A stretch of DNA of 28,364 bases, taken from positions 1 to 28,364 of the forward strand of contig JAGAUG010000094.1 in assembly GCA_017828935.1 (NCBI GenBank), read 5' to 3'. The stretch comes from Oscillospiraceae bacterium. GTDB lineage: Bacteria; Bacillota; Clostridia; Oscillospirales; Ruminococcaceae. This document shows, piece after piece, positions 15,857 through 23,724 of this stretch. Every line of letters begins with the position of its first letter. Within the stretch, counting starts at the first letter, position 1. Below the pieces are notes generated by a model that saw only the letters and a list, made by a program, of their open reading frames with translations, made no database searches and was not told the DNA's origin. Made by a program: the position numbers and the translations under genes.

Positions 15857-16519
15857 TTAATTATTCCAGTCTTTTAAAAACTTATCAATACCGATACTTG
15901 TCATTGGGTGTTCTATCATCTGGTTTAATATATTATACGGTACAGTTGCTATATGAGCGCCAAGCTTTCCACAATCTATAACATGTATTGGATTTCTAAT
16001 ACTAGCGCAAATAATTTCTGTTTTTATATTTTGAGCTAAAAATAAATCAACGATATCTTTTATTAAAATTAAACCCGTTTGACCAATATCGTCTAAGCGT
16101 CCCAAGAACGGACTAACATAGCTGGCGCCGGCCTTTGAAGCTAATAGCGCTTGTTGAGCAGAAAAAATTAAAGTTACGTTAGTTTTTATATTTTTTGTTT
16201 TTAAATATTTAACAGCTTTGAGGCCTTGAGAACACATCGGAATTTTTATAACGATATTTTTATGTATTTGAGCCAGTTCAATCGCTTCTCTTATCATCGT
16301 CTCGCTATCGAGAGAAATTACTTCAGCTGAAATTGGCCCGTCTATTATATCACAAATTTTTTTAATAATATCTTTAAAATCCGATTTTTTATCTGTGTCT
16401 TTAGAAATTTTAGAAACTTTAGAAATCAAAGTAGGGTTAGTTGTTACTCCGTCGATTATTCCGAGTTCACTCGCTTTTTTAATTTCGTCTATATTTGCTG
16501 TATCAATAAATAACTTCAT
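15857..16519 (-). CDS. fructose-6-phosphate aldolase / transaldolase-like protein
   Basis: A small (220-residue) class I aldolase of the TalC/FSA family. FIDTANIDEI, DGVTTNPTLIS and TNVTLIFSAQQ are family signatures; the Schiff-base lysine is K92 in VIKIP, and the C-terminal SIGIDKFLKDW matches the family tail. Start ATG 16519 has GGAGGT 10 nt upstream; the in-frame TTG at 16537 is within that site. It may act as transaldolase in the pentose phosphate pathway or split fructose 6-phosphate; the sequence does not separate these. There is a short extra lysine-rich loop after NPTLIS. It lies in the operon between dnaX and hisS. Confidence 0.9.
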   Translation of the reverse strand: MKLFIDTANIDEIKKASELGIIDGVTTNPTLISKVSKISKDTDKKSDFKDIIKKICDIIDGPISAEVISLDSETMIREAIELAQIHKNIVIKIPMCSQGLKAVKYLKTKNIKTNVTLIFSAQQALLASKAGASYVSPFLGRLDDIGQTGLILIKDIVDLFLAQNIKTEIICASIRNPIHVIDCGKLGAHIATVPYNILNQMIEHPMTSIGIDKFLKDWNN

Positions 16520-16557
16520 AAATTTAATTACCTCCAAATAAAATAATTCAAATAATT

Positions 16558-18159
16558 TTATTTTATATTTAATTTTATATTATTTTCTTTTGCTAAGTTT
16601 TCGATATCAGAAATTAAATTCGAATTTTCTTGTGATTTTTTATTATTATTTTTATATGGACCGATTCTATATTTTTTATTTAAAACTCTAAAAATAGCTT
16701 GTTTTAAAGTCTGTTTAGCCTGGGAACTAGATCTAATTAAATCTAAAAAAAACTGATTATCAGTTTCGATAAAAACGATCTCGGCGTCTTTATTTAAATA
16801 ACCTTTGGATTCGCTAAGAGCCGCGAAAAGACCGGGGTTTATTTCAGATAAAACGTCTAATATTTCGCTCCAATTTGAAATTTCAACTGCCGCCTCATAT
16901 ATAGACATATCACTAATATTACTAAAACTTTGATCTTCGATATTAGTTTCTCGTTTTTTATAAATATTTAAATTAAAATTATTAACCTTATCTTTTAATG
17001 TTTTTATCTCGAGTTCTAGCTGTTTTATTTTATTATCTAAATTATTATTTAAATTATTATCAAGATCTTGATCTTGATCTTGATAAATCGCTTTCATAAT
17101 AGATATTTCAAGCTCAAGTTGTTTCGACGAAGACCTATATATTTTATCGTATCCTTCAGAAAATATATCTAAAATATAATAAATATTTTTTATCGATATA
17201 TCTTGAGAAATATTTTTTAATATATTTAAAATATCTTCTTCTAAGTCTAAAATAATATTAGTATTTGAAATTTTTATGATCAAAATATATTTAAAAACTT
17301 CGATAAGTTGACGAGTTAATTTAAAAGCGTCTATATATTCCGAAGTTATATTTTCGACTAAGTCAAGAGCCTTTGTTATATTTTTTTTGATAATATATTC
17401 AGCTAGTTTTATAATATCTGAAAGATCAGCGATCGAGATAACCTGAGAAACGATTTTTGTGTTAATTTCTTGGTCTTGAGCGAGGCTCCTACAAGAATCT
17501 AAAATAGATAAAGCATCCCTAAGTCCGCCGTTAACGTTTTTAGCGATAAGACTTGCTGCTTTATTATCCAAATTTATATTCTCTGATTTAGCGACAAATA
17601 ACAGTCTTTGAACTATTAGATCTTTATTTATTTTATTAAAATTAAATTGCTGACAACGAGATAAAATCGTCGTTGGGACTTTGTGAGCTTCTGTTGTTGC
17701 TAAAATAAAAATAACATAAGAAGGCGGCTCTTCCATAATTTTTAGAAGAGCATTAAACGCCCCGATGCTGAGCATATGGACTTCGTCTATAATATAAACT
17801 CTATACTTTCCAACAGCTGGAGTAAAATTAGCTTCTTCTCTAAGCTCTCTAATATTTTCAACGCCGTTGTTACTAGCGGCGTCGATCTCTAAAACATCTA
17901 GGATAGAGCCGTTATCGATACCTTTACATATTTTACATTCGTTACATGGATTTCCGTCTTTCGGATTTAAACAATTTGTTGCTTTAGCTAAAATTTTAGC
18001 GCAAGTAGTCTTTCCGGTTCCTCTGAATCCGGTAAATAAATAAGCGTGTGATATATTATTATTTTTGACTTGATTTTTTAACGTCTCGACGATATATTCT
18101 TGGCCAACGATATCCGAAAAAACTTTTGGTCGCCATTTTCTATATAGAGCACAGTACAT
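16558..18159 (-). CDS. dnaX: DNA polymerase III subunits gamma and tau
   Basis: Clamp-loader ATPase of the replisome. The Walker A motif is GFRGTGKTT (44-52), zinc ligands are C63, C72, C75 and C78, Walker B is IIDEVHML (123-130) and the SRC motif is at 167-169. The 533-residue length is that of a short tau-type protein. After the clamp-loader core comes an Asn/Asp/Gln-rich linker (encoded by tandem repeats near 17037-17081), a coiled stretch, and then a C-terminal domain with SNWSEIL. Start ATG 18159 follows AGGTG. The usual downstream partners ybaB and recR are not here; a transaldolase-like gene follows instead. Confidence 0.95.
   Translation of the reverse strand: MYCALYRKWRPKVFSDIVGQEYIVETLKNQVKNNNISHAYLFTGFRGTGKTTCAKILAKATNCLNPKDGNPCNECKICKGIDNGSILDVLEIDAASNNGVENIRELREEANFTPAVGKYRVYIIDEVHMLSIGAFNALLKIMEEPPSYVIFILATTEAHKVPTTILSRCQQFNFNKINKDLIVQRLLFVAKSENINLDNKAASLIAKNVNGGLRDALSILDSCRSLAQDQEINTKIVSQVISIADLSDIIKLAEYIIKKNITKALDLVENITSEYIDAFKLTRQLIEVFKYILIIKISNTNIILDLEEDILNILKNISQDISIKNIYYILDIFSEGYDKIYRSSSKQLELEISIMKAIYQDQDQDLDNNLNNNLDNKIKQLELEIKTLKDKVNNFNLNIYKKRETNIEDQSFSNISDMSIYEAAVEISNWSEILDVLSEINPGLFAALSESKGYLNKDAEIVFIETDNQFFLDLIRSSSQAKQTLKQAIFRVLNKKYRIGPYKNNNKKSQENSNLISDIENLAKENNIKLNIK
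17037..17081. repeat. tandem short repeats inside dnaX
   Basis: A roughly 12-bp AT-rich unit (taaattattatt) occurs twice and is followed by three copies of gatctt at 17064-17081. On the minus strand they encode the Gln-Asp and Asn-Leu runs of the linker between the clamp-loader core and the C-terminal domain of DnaX. Confidence 0.75.
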
Positions 18160-18192
18160 GATTAATAAACACCTGCTTTTAATTAATTTAAA

Positions 18193-18795
18193 TTATTTAT
18201 TAATTATTTTTTTTATATTAGATCTGTGGGCGTAAATAACTAAGCTCGAAATAATAAGTGCAAAAATAAAGATCATAAAATTATTAAAAAATATCAATGT
18301 CGAAATAGGGTAGGCAACGGCTGCACTGATAGAAGCTATTGCGACTATTTTAAAAATTAAAAAAAACGCTAAGAAAACAACTAAAACAGTTATAAAAAAT
18401 CTGATATCCTGAGTTAAGATTACACCAGCTGAAGTAACGATTCCCTTACCGCCACGAAATTTAAAATAAACAGGATATAAGTGGCCTATTATTACAGCGA
18501 GTCCTATAATTAAGTTCCCGTAAAGACCAAATTTATTTAAGCTTAAAAAATCTGAAAATAAAAAATTACAAAGATATATGGCTAATATAGACTTTAAAAA
18601 ATCGCCAATAAAAACTGGTATTCCAGAAATAGCGCCGTAAATTCTAACAATATTTGTCATTCCAGCGTTCTTGCTACCGTATTTTCTAATATCTTGTTTT
18701 TTTATCAACAATGAAAATATTATTGCGAAATTAAGGCTTCCAATAAGATAAGAAATTATAGCTATTAAGACAAAAACAAAAATTATATTTACCAT
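18193..18795 (-). CDS. plsY: glycerol-3-phosphate acyltransferase PlsY
   Basis: Integral membrane enzyme that transfers an acyl group from acyl phosphate to glycerol 3-phosphate, the first step of phospholipid synthesis in most bacteria. It has several long hydrophobic segments and the three family loops: SYLIGSLNFA, GSKNAGMTNIVR and FRGGKGIVTS. Start ATG 18795 gives 200 residues; an ATG directly upstream (18798) is too close to GGAGG. The length is normal. It is the first gene after the minus-strand promoter at 18886-18914, followed 33 bp later by dnaX. Confidence 0.93.
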   Translation of the reverse strand: MVNIIFVFVLIAIISYLIGSLNFAIIFSLLIKKQDIRKYGSKNAGMTNIVRIYGAISGIPVFIGDFLKSILAIYLCNFLFSDFLSLNKFGLYGNLIIGLAVIIGHLYPVYFKFRGGKGIVTSAGVILTQDIRFFITVLVVFLAFFLIFKIVAIASISAAVAYPISTLIFFNNFMIFIFALIISSLVIYAHRSNIKKIINK

Positions 18796-18885
18796 CATTT
18801 CCTCCGATTATTTTAATATCTTATTGCTAACTAATAGATTCAAAATTTTTTATTATATAAAGAAATACAGTTTACTAACGAGTAA

Positions 18886-18914
18886 ATTATAACACAAATA
18901 TCAAATATTGTCTA
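18886..18914 (-). promoter_or_regulatory. promoter of the plsY-dnaX-fsa-hisS operon
   Basis: On the minus strand TAGACA (18914-18909) and TATAAT (18891-18886) are 17 bp apart, with TGT directly before the -10 box (extended -10). Transcription would start near 18879, about 80 nt before plsY. The closely spaced five genes down to 14039 have no other clear promoter. Confidence 0.75.
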
Positions 18915-19128
18915 CACTTTATTTTATGAGTGTAACTAAAATAAAGATTTTTTTAATATAATAAAATTATATAATTTTTATTAAAAACGAAAGTAGGTTT
19001 AGATTCAAAAGATTGTTATTTTGTTTTATAAATTATTAAAAAATTTGTCGATTAATCAGGTATTAGATCGTTAAACAACGAGTTATAGATTTTTTTGAAA
19101 ATTTTTTAAAAAAAACAAAAATAAAGGT

Positions 19129-19203
19129 TTTTCAACAATTGATAGACATTGGTAAATTTAGAAACAAAAAAAGTTTTCAACATTTTCAACAGAGTTTTCA
19201 ACA
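19129..19203 (+). repeat. four TTTTCAACA direct repeats
   Basis: The 9-mer TTTTCAACA occurs at 19129-19137, 19174-19182, 19183-19191 and 19195-19203, all in the same direction, two of them touching. It matches the DnaA box TTATCCACA at seven of nine positions. The repeats are inside the long non-coding region between divergent genes. They may be binding sites for DnaA or another protein; no dnaA, dnaN or other origin gene is nearby. Confidence 0.6.
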
Positions 19204-19613
19204 ATCAATTTTAATATTAATAATACTCTTGGTATTAAGAAATAGCTTATAAGAAGATATATTTTTTTGGTGTAAAAAATATCCGATAAAATAAGATAAG
19301 TCTCGAAATATACACACAAAAATATAATCCAATGATATAATAAATTTAGAAAACAACACCAAACAAAAGAGAATTTTAATAAAATTAATTAAAATAAAAA
19401 ATTATGTAAAAAAATTATAAATAAGATACAAGAAAGGCAAATTAAAAAAATTAAAAAATTGATAATTTGAAATCTAGAGAATTAGTATTTTTCGTATATT
19501 ATTAATATTAAGTTATTTGTCTTATCTATTGGTCAAAAATATAATTAATTTTAAAACTTAATTTGTGCTCTTAAAATTTTTATGACAATATCCTGATTTT
19601 TTAGAATTTTCGG

Positions 19614-19642
19614 TTGAATTTGTGTGTTGAATATGGTATAAT
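19614..19642 (+). promoter_or_regulatory. promoter of tRNA-Pro
   Basis: TTGAAT at 19614-19619 and TATAAT at 19637-19642 are 17 bp apart, with TGG before the -10 box. The start would be near 19649, about 34 nt before the tRNA. The NUDIX gene and following genes could be read through from it. Confidence 0.8.
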
Positions 19643-19682
19643 ATCTGTATTAAACTAAGTAAACTAAGAACAAAATTAGTTT

Positions 19683-19759
19683 CCGGGTGTAGCGCAGTTT
19701 GGTAGCGCGCTAGAATGGGGTTCTAGAGGCCGTGGGTTCAACTCCCGCCACTCGGACCA
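19683..19759 (+). tRNA. tRNA-Pro (anticodon GGG)
   Basis: The full cloverleaf is visible: acceptor CCGGGTG/CACTCGG (one G-T pair), D stem GCGC/GCGC, anticodon stem CTAGA/TCTAG, T stem GTGGG/CCCGC with TTCAACT loop. The anticodon loop is A-T-GGG-G-T, so the anticodon is GGG with the G37 expected of proline tRNAs. A73 and C1-G72 fit bacterial tRNA-Pro identity. CCA is encoded (19757-19759). Confidence 0.95.
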
Positions 19760-19801
19760 TTATTTTTTATATATTTTATTATATATCTTGGAGGATCTTT
19801 T

Positions 19802-20350
19802 ATGAATCTATTTTCAGAGCTAGTTAATAAAAATATTGTTTATAATGGTGATTTCTTAAAATTAAGACTTGATCAAGTTAAATTACCAAATAATAAACAA
19901 ACAACTAGAGAATTTGTTTCCCACCCAGGAGCAGCATGTGTCTTAGCTATCGATGATGATGATAATATTCTAGTTGTTAAACAACACAGATATCCGATAT
20001 CCAAAATAACATATGAGATTCCTGCTGGGAAGCTTGATTTGGGAGAAAAACCCGAAGATTGTGCACTAAGAGAACTCGAAGAAGAAACAGGATATAAAGC
20101 TGGTAAGTTAGATTTACTCGGAGTTTTACATCCCGCTCCAGCTTATACAACAGAAATAATATATATTTATTTAGCTTCAAATCTATCCAAAGGTCAAGTT
20201 AATTTAGACGATGAAGAATTTTTAGTTTCTGAAAAAATTAATATAAATAAAATCTTAGAAATGATATTAGATAATAAAATAACAGACGCGAAAACTCAAG
20301 TAGCGATATTAAAATATTTTATGATCTATAAAACAAATAAAAAGCCATGA
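19802..20350 (+). CDS. NUDIX hydrolase, ADP-ribose pyrophosphatase type
   Basis: The 182-residue protein has a complete Nudix box between G76 and Y98: G76, E82, RE at 90-91, EE at 93-94 (RELEEETGY) and G97. The surrounding QHRYPI and EIPAGKLDLGE blocks and a proline-containing HPAPAYT segment after the box are typical of the ADP-ribose pyrophosphatase subgroup (NudF). The likely reaction is cleavage of ADP-ribose to AMP and ribose 5-phosphate, but substrates of NUDIX proteins are hard to predict. GGAGG at 19790-19794 is 7 nt before ATG 19802. The gene starts 43 bp after tRNA-Pro and overlaps the next gene by 4 bp (ATGA). Confidence 0.92.
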   Translation: MNLFSELVNKNIVYNGDFLKLRLDQVKLPNNKQTTREFVSHPGAACVLAIDDDDNILVVKQHRYPISKITYEIPAGKLDLGEKPEDCALRELEEETGYKAGKLDLLGVLHPAPAYTTEIIYIYLASNLSKGQVNLDDEEFLVSEKININKILEMILDNKITDAKTQVAILKYFMIYKTNKKP

Positions 20351-21744
20351 TTAAAAAAAATATTATATATATAAAAATTTTTATATTATTTTTTATATTG
20401 TTTTTTAGTTGCTCGTGTTCTCCATCCCAAATGAAAGTCGAAAATTTAATTAAAGCGCCGAAATTAACAGGAAAATTTTACGATATCGACAAAGCTTTAA
20501 AATCAGTTGCAGGAGAAAATATAGTTTTAAAATACCCCAAGTCCGGAGACTATAGATCGCCGTTTGTTTTGTGCGATATAGACAACGACAACGAAGACGA
20601 AGCGATTGTATTTTATTTAGACGACGAAAATAATATAAAATTTAATGTATTAGATAAAATTTCTAACAAGTGGACAAGTATCTTTTCTACAGTTGGTCCT
20701 GGAGTCGACGTAGAAAAAATATTAATTTCGGATATTGTGAATAACAATACTAATCAAATAATCGTAAATTGGATCAAACCCAACGGTATAGACCATTCTT
20801 TACAAGTTTATAATTACGAAAAAAATGGTCTGAAGTGTATTTATAATAAAGACTATTTAACAGATGTTTTTATGTTTGATTTAGACAACGACTCTAAAGA
20901 CGAACTAATTGTAGTAGACAAGACGTTAAAAATAACTCCAAAAATCGAAGTAATAAAAAAAATAGACGAATCGGGAGAGCTAGAAAAAATTTTTTATGTT
21001 AAGCTGATGTCCCCGTCATCTGGAAACTGTAAAAAAATAACAATGGGTAAAGTAGTCGAAGGCGTTAACGCTATATTTTTAGACTCTCAAATCGAAGATT
21101 TTGATACTGATAATACGATAAACTACACAGAAATTATTTGTTTTAATAAAAATAAAGAACTAAAAAATTTAATTTTTGACAAAGATAAAGACTTCGAAAT
21201 AAATCAAGTTTTAGGAAAAACTATTAGGTCAGAAGATATTTTTTGCAAAGATATCGATCTAGATAATATTATAGAGGTTCCGACATCTTTGTCTTATCAT
21301 CTTGGTTCAGATCAAAAAACTGAGATAAAAGACAAGATCTTATCTTTAACAGTTTGGCAAAAATATAGAAATGGTGGTCTTGAAATATCTAATTTATCTG
21401 TTGAAAATCTACAAGATGGATATAGTTTTGTCTTTCCTGATAACTGGTTTAAAATAAATCAATATCAAGTTGTCGAACCGTTAGTTATTGCTTTTTATAA
21501 CGAAAAAAACAAAGAAATAATTTTTAAAACTAATGATCAAGACTTAAACGAAATTATGTCTATAAAAATTTTAGAGCTGTCTGACGAAATATATAAAAAT
21601 ACAGATAAATCTTTAGATCAATATTTTGAACTCGAGAGAAAAAATAATTTTGTTTATTACGTAAAAATAAATAATCAAAATAATAATTTAAAAATAAGTT
21701 TAAGAGACATAAAGAAATATTTTTCGATTACATACAGGAGATAA
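20347..21744 (+). CDS. putative lipoprotein with FG-GAP/VCBS-like repeats
   Basis: The 465-residue product starts with a basic tip, a hydrophobic stretch and cysteines at 22 and 24 in FFSCSCSP, which suggests a lipoprotein signal though the lipobox is not ideal. In the body, acidic segments such as CDIDNDNEDEAIVFY, FDLDNDSKDELIVVD and KDIDLDNIIEVP resemble the Asp-rich calcium-binding loops of FG-GAP/VCBS beta-propeller repeats. It overlaps the NUDIX gene by 4 bp, so the two are likely translationally coupled, and the aroQ gene follows 14 bp later. The function is not known; a surface propeller that binds ligands or sensors is only a guess. Confidence 0.75.
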   Translation: MIKKNIIYIKIFILFFILFFSCSCSPSQMKVENLIKAPKLTGKFYDIDKALKSVAGENIVLKYPKSGDYRSPFVLCDIDNDNEDEAIVFYLDDENNIKFNVLDKISNKWTSIFSTVGPGVDVEKILISDIVNNNTNQIIVNWIKPNGIDHSLQVYNYEKNGLKCIYNKDYLTDVFMFDLDNDSKDELIVVDKTLKITPKIEVIKKIDESGELEKIFYVKLMSPSSGNCKKITMGKVVEGVNAIFLDSQIEDFDTDNTINYTEIICFNKNKELKNLIFDKDKDFEINQVLGKTIRSEDIFCKDIDLDNIIEVPTSLSYHLGSDQKTEIKDKILSLTVWQKYRNGGLEISNLSVENLQDGYSFVFPDNWFKINQYQVVEPLVIAFYNEKNKEIIFKTNDQDLNEIMSIKILELSDEIYKNTDKSLDQYFELERKNNFVYYVKINNQNNNLKISLRDIKKYFSITYRR

Positions 21745-21758
21745 AATTATTATTAACT

Positions 21759-22181
21759 ATGAAAAAAATTTTAATTATTAACGGGCCGAATTTAAATCAA
21801 ACTGGATACAGAGAACCAAATCAATATGGAGTAACTACGATAGATCAAATAAATAAAAATATAATCGAATTTTCGCGCCAAAAAAATATTTGTGTTGAAA
21901 TATTTCAAAGTAACTGTGAGGGAAAGATAATCGACAAGATAGAGTCGACAGCCAAAGAAATTGATGGCCTTATAATTAATCCGGGAGCTTATACACACTA
22001 TAGCTTTGCAATTAGAGACGCGATTGTTGCTTCGAGAGTATCGACAATAGAAGTCCATTTGTCTAATATATACAACCGAGAAGAATTCAGACAAAAATCT
22101 GTTATAGCGCCAGTTTGTAAAGGTCAAATAACTGGTTTTGGCGAAAAGAGTTATTTGTTAGCAATATACGCATTAATTTAA
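21759..22181 (+). CDS. aroQ: type II 3-dehydroquinate dehydratase
   Basis: Third step of the shikimate pathway: dehydration of 3-dehydroquinate. The 140-residue length is typical of the type II enzyme. Visible are INGPNLN at the start, catalytic Y23 in REPNQYG, N74 in INPGAYTH with H80, the catalytic histidine H100 in EVHLSN, R111 and the tail QITGFGEKSYLLAI. One common position is changed: the usual LG after GPNLN is QTG here. The nearest AGGAG (21736-21740) is 18 nt upstream, in the end of the previous gene, so initiation may depend on coupling. Other aro genes are not in the window. Confidence 0.94.
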   Translation: MKKILIINGPNLNQTGYREPNQYGVTTIDQINKNIIEFSRQKNICVEIFQSNCEGKIIDKIESTAKEIDGLIINPGAYTHYSFAIRDAIVASRVSTIEVHLSNIYNREEFRQKSVIAPVCKGQITGFGEKSYLLAIYALI

Positions 22182-22321
22182 ATTTAAAAAATATTATTTT
22201 CTAAAAAACTTCTAAACTAAGATTTTTATTTGAGTAAGAAACTAATAAATTAGGTATCTTTCAAAAAAGATATAAATTTGAGAACGTAAATTCTAACATG
22301 ATGTTTTTACCGGTATTTCTT

Positions 22322-22345
22322 AGATCTACAGATCCACAGATCCAC
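22322..22345 (+). repeat. three tandem 8-bp repeats AGATC(T/C)AC
   Basis: AGATCTAC, AGATCCAC and AGATCCAC stand head to tail and are followed by A. Read as 9-mers, AGATCCACA matches the DnaA box TTATCCACA at seven of nine positions, twice. They lie in a non-coding gap. Confidence 0.7.
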
Positions 22346-22468
22346 ATATATTAGTTAAGAATAATAGCTAAGAACAAAATTATTTTATTATAAATAAATT
22401 TAGACTGGCTATTTTGTTAAAAATTAAGATTTCTAAGTAAAAAAAATAAAAAAAATTTATATTATATA

Positions 22469-22497
22469 GTGACAAAATTAAATTAATATGTTATTAT
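22469..22497 (+). promoter_or_regulatory. possible promoter of ybeY
   Basis: GTGACA at 22469-22474 and TATTAT at 22492-22497 are 17 bp apart, with TGT before the -10 box. Start would be near 22504, about 100 nt before ybeY. Neither box is consensus and the region is rich in similar AT strings. Confidence 0.4.
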
Positions 22498-22607
22498 ATT
22501 ATTATATTAAAAATATTTATTAATATAATAGCTATTTGTTTTAAAGTTAGCTAATAAATATATATTTAGTTTAATTTTAGGTTCCAAACGATAAGGAGTT
22601 TTTTATA

Positions 22608-23114
22608 ATGTTAAAAATAAGAGTTAATATTTTTGATAGACAAAAAGTTATTGAAGTTCCAAGCGGACTGAAATTATTAATAAGAAAGTGTTGTTGTGCT
22701 GTTATCAGAGATGAAGGGATTAACTTTCCGGTAGAAGTAGACGTAACTTTTTTAGATAACGAACAGATCAGAAAGTTAAATCTAGAATATAGAAATAAAG
22801 ACTTTGATACAGACGTTTTATCGTTCCCGCTAGGAGAAAACGGCGTTTACGATAAAAACCAAGAAACAGGAGCAGCAATGTTGGGCGATATAGTAATTTC
22901 GTTAGAAAAAGCAGACAGACAAGCTGAAATATATGGTCATTCGTTTAGTAGAGAAGTTGCTTTCTTAACAGTTCATGGGCTTCTTCATATTTTAGGTTAT
23001 GACCACGAAGATGCTGAAGGGCTTGACGCAACAAAGATGAGAGAGCGAGAAGAAAAAATATTGAGACAATTAGGTCTTGCGAAAGAAATGAGCTATATAC
23101 CAGACAACAATTAA
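22608..23114 (+). CDS. ybeY: endoribonuclease YbeY
   Basis: Zinc-dependent RNase that takes part in 16S rRNA 3'-end maturation and ribosome quality control. The metal-binding motif H123-x3-H127-x5-H133 is intact in HGLLHILGYDH, and the LSFPLGE and GDIVISLE blocks upstream are family features. The 168-residue length is usual. AAGGAG lies upstream of ATG 22608. The gene order ybeY then dgkA is a common Firmicutes arrangement; the era gene that often follows is missing here. Confidence 0.96.
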   Translation: MLKIRVNIFDRQKVIEVPSGLKLLIRKCCCAVIRDEGINFPVEVDVTFLDNEQIRKLNLEYRNKDFDTDVLSFPLGENGVYDKNQETGAAMLGDIVISLEKADRQAEIYGHSFSREVAFLTVHGLLHILGYDHEDAEGLDATKMREREEKILRQLGLAKEMSYIPDNN

Positions 23115-23164
23115 ATATAAATAATAATTAAAAAATATTTTTAAGAAAGATTATTAGGTATTTG

Positions 23165-23623
23165 ATGAAAAAGATCGGAGATCTAAAAAATAGTTTCTTG
23201 TGCGCTCTAAAGGGTTTATTTTTAGTTATAAACAAAGAGCGAAACTTTAAAATACATATAGTAGTATCTATTTATGTTTTGTATTTTTCTAAATATTATA
23301 ATTTAAAAAAAATAGAATATTTAATATTGATCTTAACAATTGCGTTAGTTATGTGTTTAGAAATAGTTAATACGGTTATTGAGAATATTGTTGATTATTT
23401 GTCGCCTAAATATAGTACTTTTGCTAAAAATACAAAAGATATTGCAGCTGGTGGAGTCCTTGTTGCGGCGATTTTAGCTGTTATTATTGGTTTAATTTTA
23501 TTTTTAGATATAGATATAATTATTTTTATTATAAGACATATTATTTTTTGTTTTAGAAATTTAATTTTGTTTTTGGTGTCGATTATTTTATCTGTTATAT
23601 TTATAAAAAAAAATAAATATTAA
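23165..23623 (+). CDS. diacylglycerol / undecaprenol kinase family protein
   Basis: Small membrane kinase of the DgkA type, which in Gram-positive bacteria phosphorylates undecaprenol or diacylglycerol. The family motifs are NKERNFKIH near the N-terminus and CLEIVNTVIENIVDY followed by AKNTKDIAAGGVL, with the catalytic glutamate in the second block. The core ends near residue 118 after three membrane helices; a further ~35 very hydrophobic residues (DIDIIIFIIRHIIFCF and on) add one or two extra helices. Start ATG 23165 was preferred to TTG 23162. It follows ybeY by 50 bp and is followed by a terminator hairpin. Confidence 0.9.
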   Translation: MKKIGDLKNSFLCALKGLFLVINKERNFKIHIVVSIYVLYFSKYYNLKKIEYLILILTIALVMCLEIVNTVIENIVDYLSPKYSTFAKNTKDIAAGGVLVAAILAVIIGLILFLDIDIIIFIIRHIIFCFRNLILFLVSIILSVIFIKKNKY

Positions 23624-23639
23624 AATTAATATAAAAAAT

Positions 23640-23674
23640 ATCTCCCGAAGTAATAGTAACAACTTTTGGGAGAT
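23640..23674 (+). terminator. hairpin after dgkA
   Basis: Bases 23640-23650 pair with 23664-23674 over 11 bp including two G-U pairs (core ATCTCCC/GGGAGAT). The tail is TTAATATTTAAATT, only partly a U-tract. It lies 17 bp after the dgkA-like stop codon. Confidence 0.5.
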
Positions 23675-23724
23675 TTAATATTTAAATTAATAGATAAATT
23701 ATTTGTTTGAGGGAGAAAAGATCT

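Larger units (their letters stand above)
18799..19613. other. long AT-rich divergent non-coding region
   Basis: About 815 bp separate plsY (left-going) from the promoter of tRNA-Pro (right-going). No reading frame with protein-like sequence was found. It holds the plsY promoter, the TTTTCAACA cluster and a small hairpin at 19259-19282 (9-bp AT stem). The rest is AT-rich without recognised signals. Confidence 0.7.
22182..22607. other. non-coding gap with 8-bp triple repeat and a possible promoter
   Basis: About 425 bp without a credible gene. It holds a 7-bp hairpin (22255-22261 with 22266-22272), three 8-bp repeats AGATC[T/C]AC at 22322-22345, an ACCGGT palindrome just before them and a candidate promoter at 22469-22497 for ybeY. 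No RNA family was recognised. Confidence 0.65.

Noticed and set aside
18799..19613. Calling this region the chromosomal origin
   Set aside because: There is no dnaA, dnaN or rpmH nearby, the boxes deviate from consensus at two positions, and genes left of 14 kb run the wrong way for a simple origin at 19 kb. Kept only as a finding.
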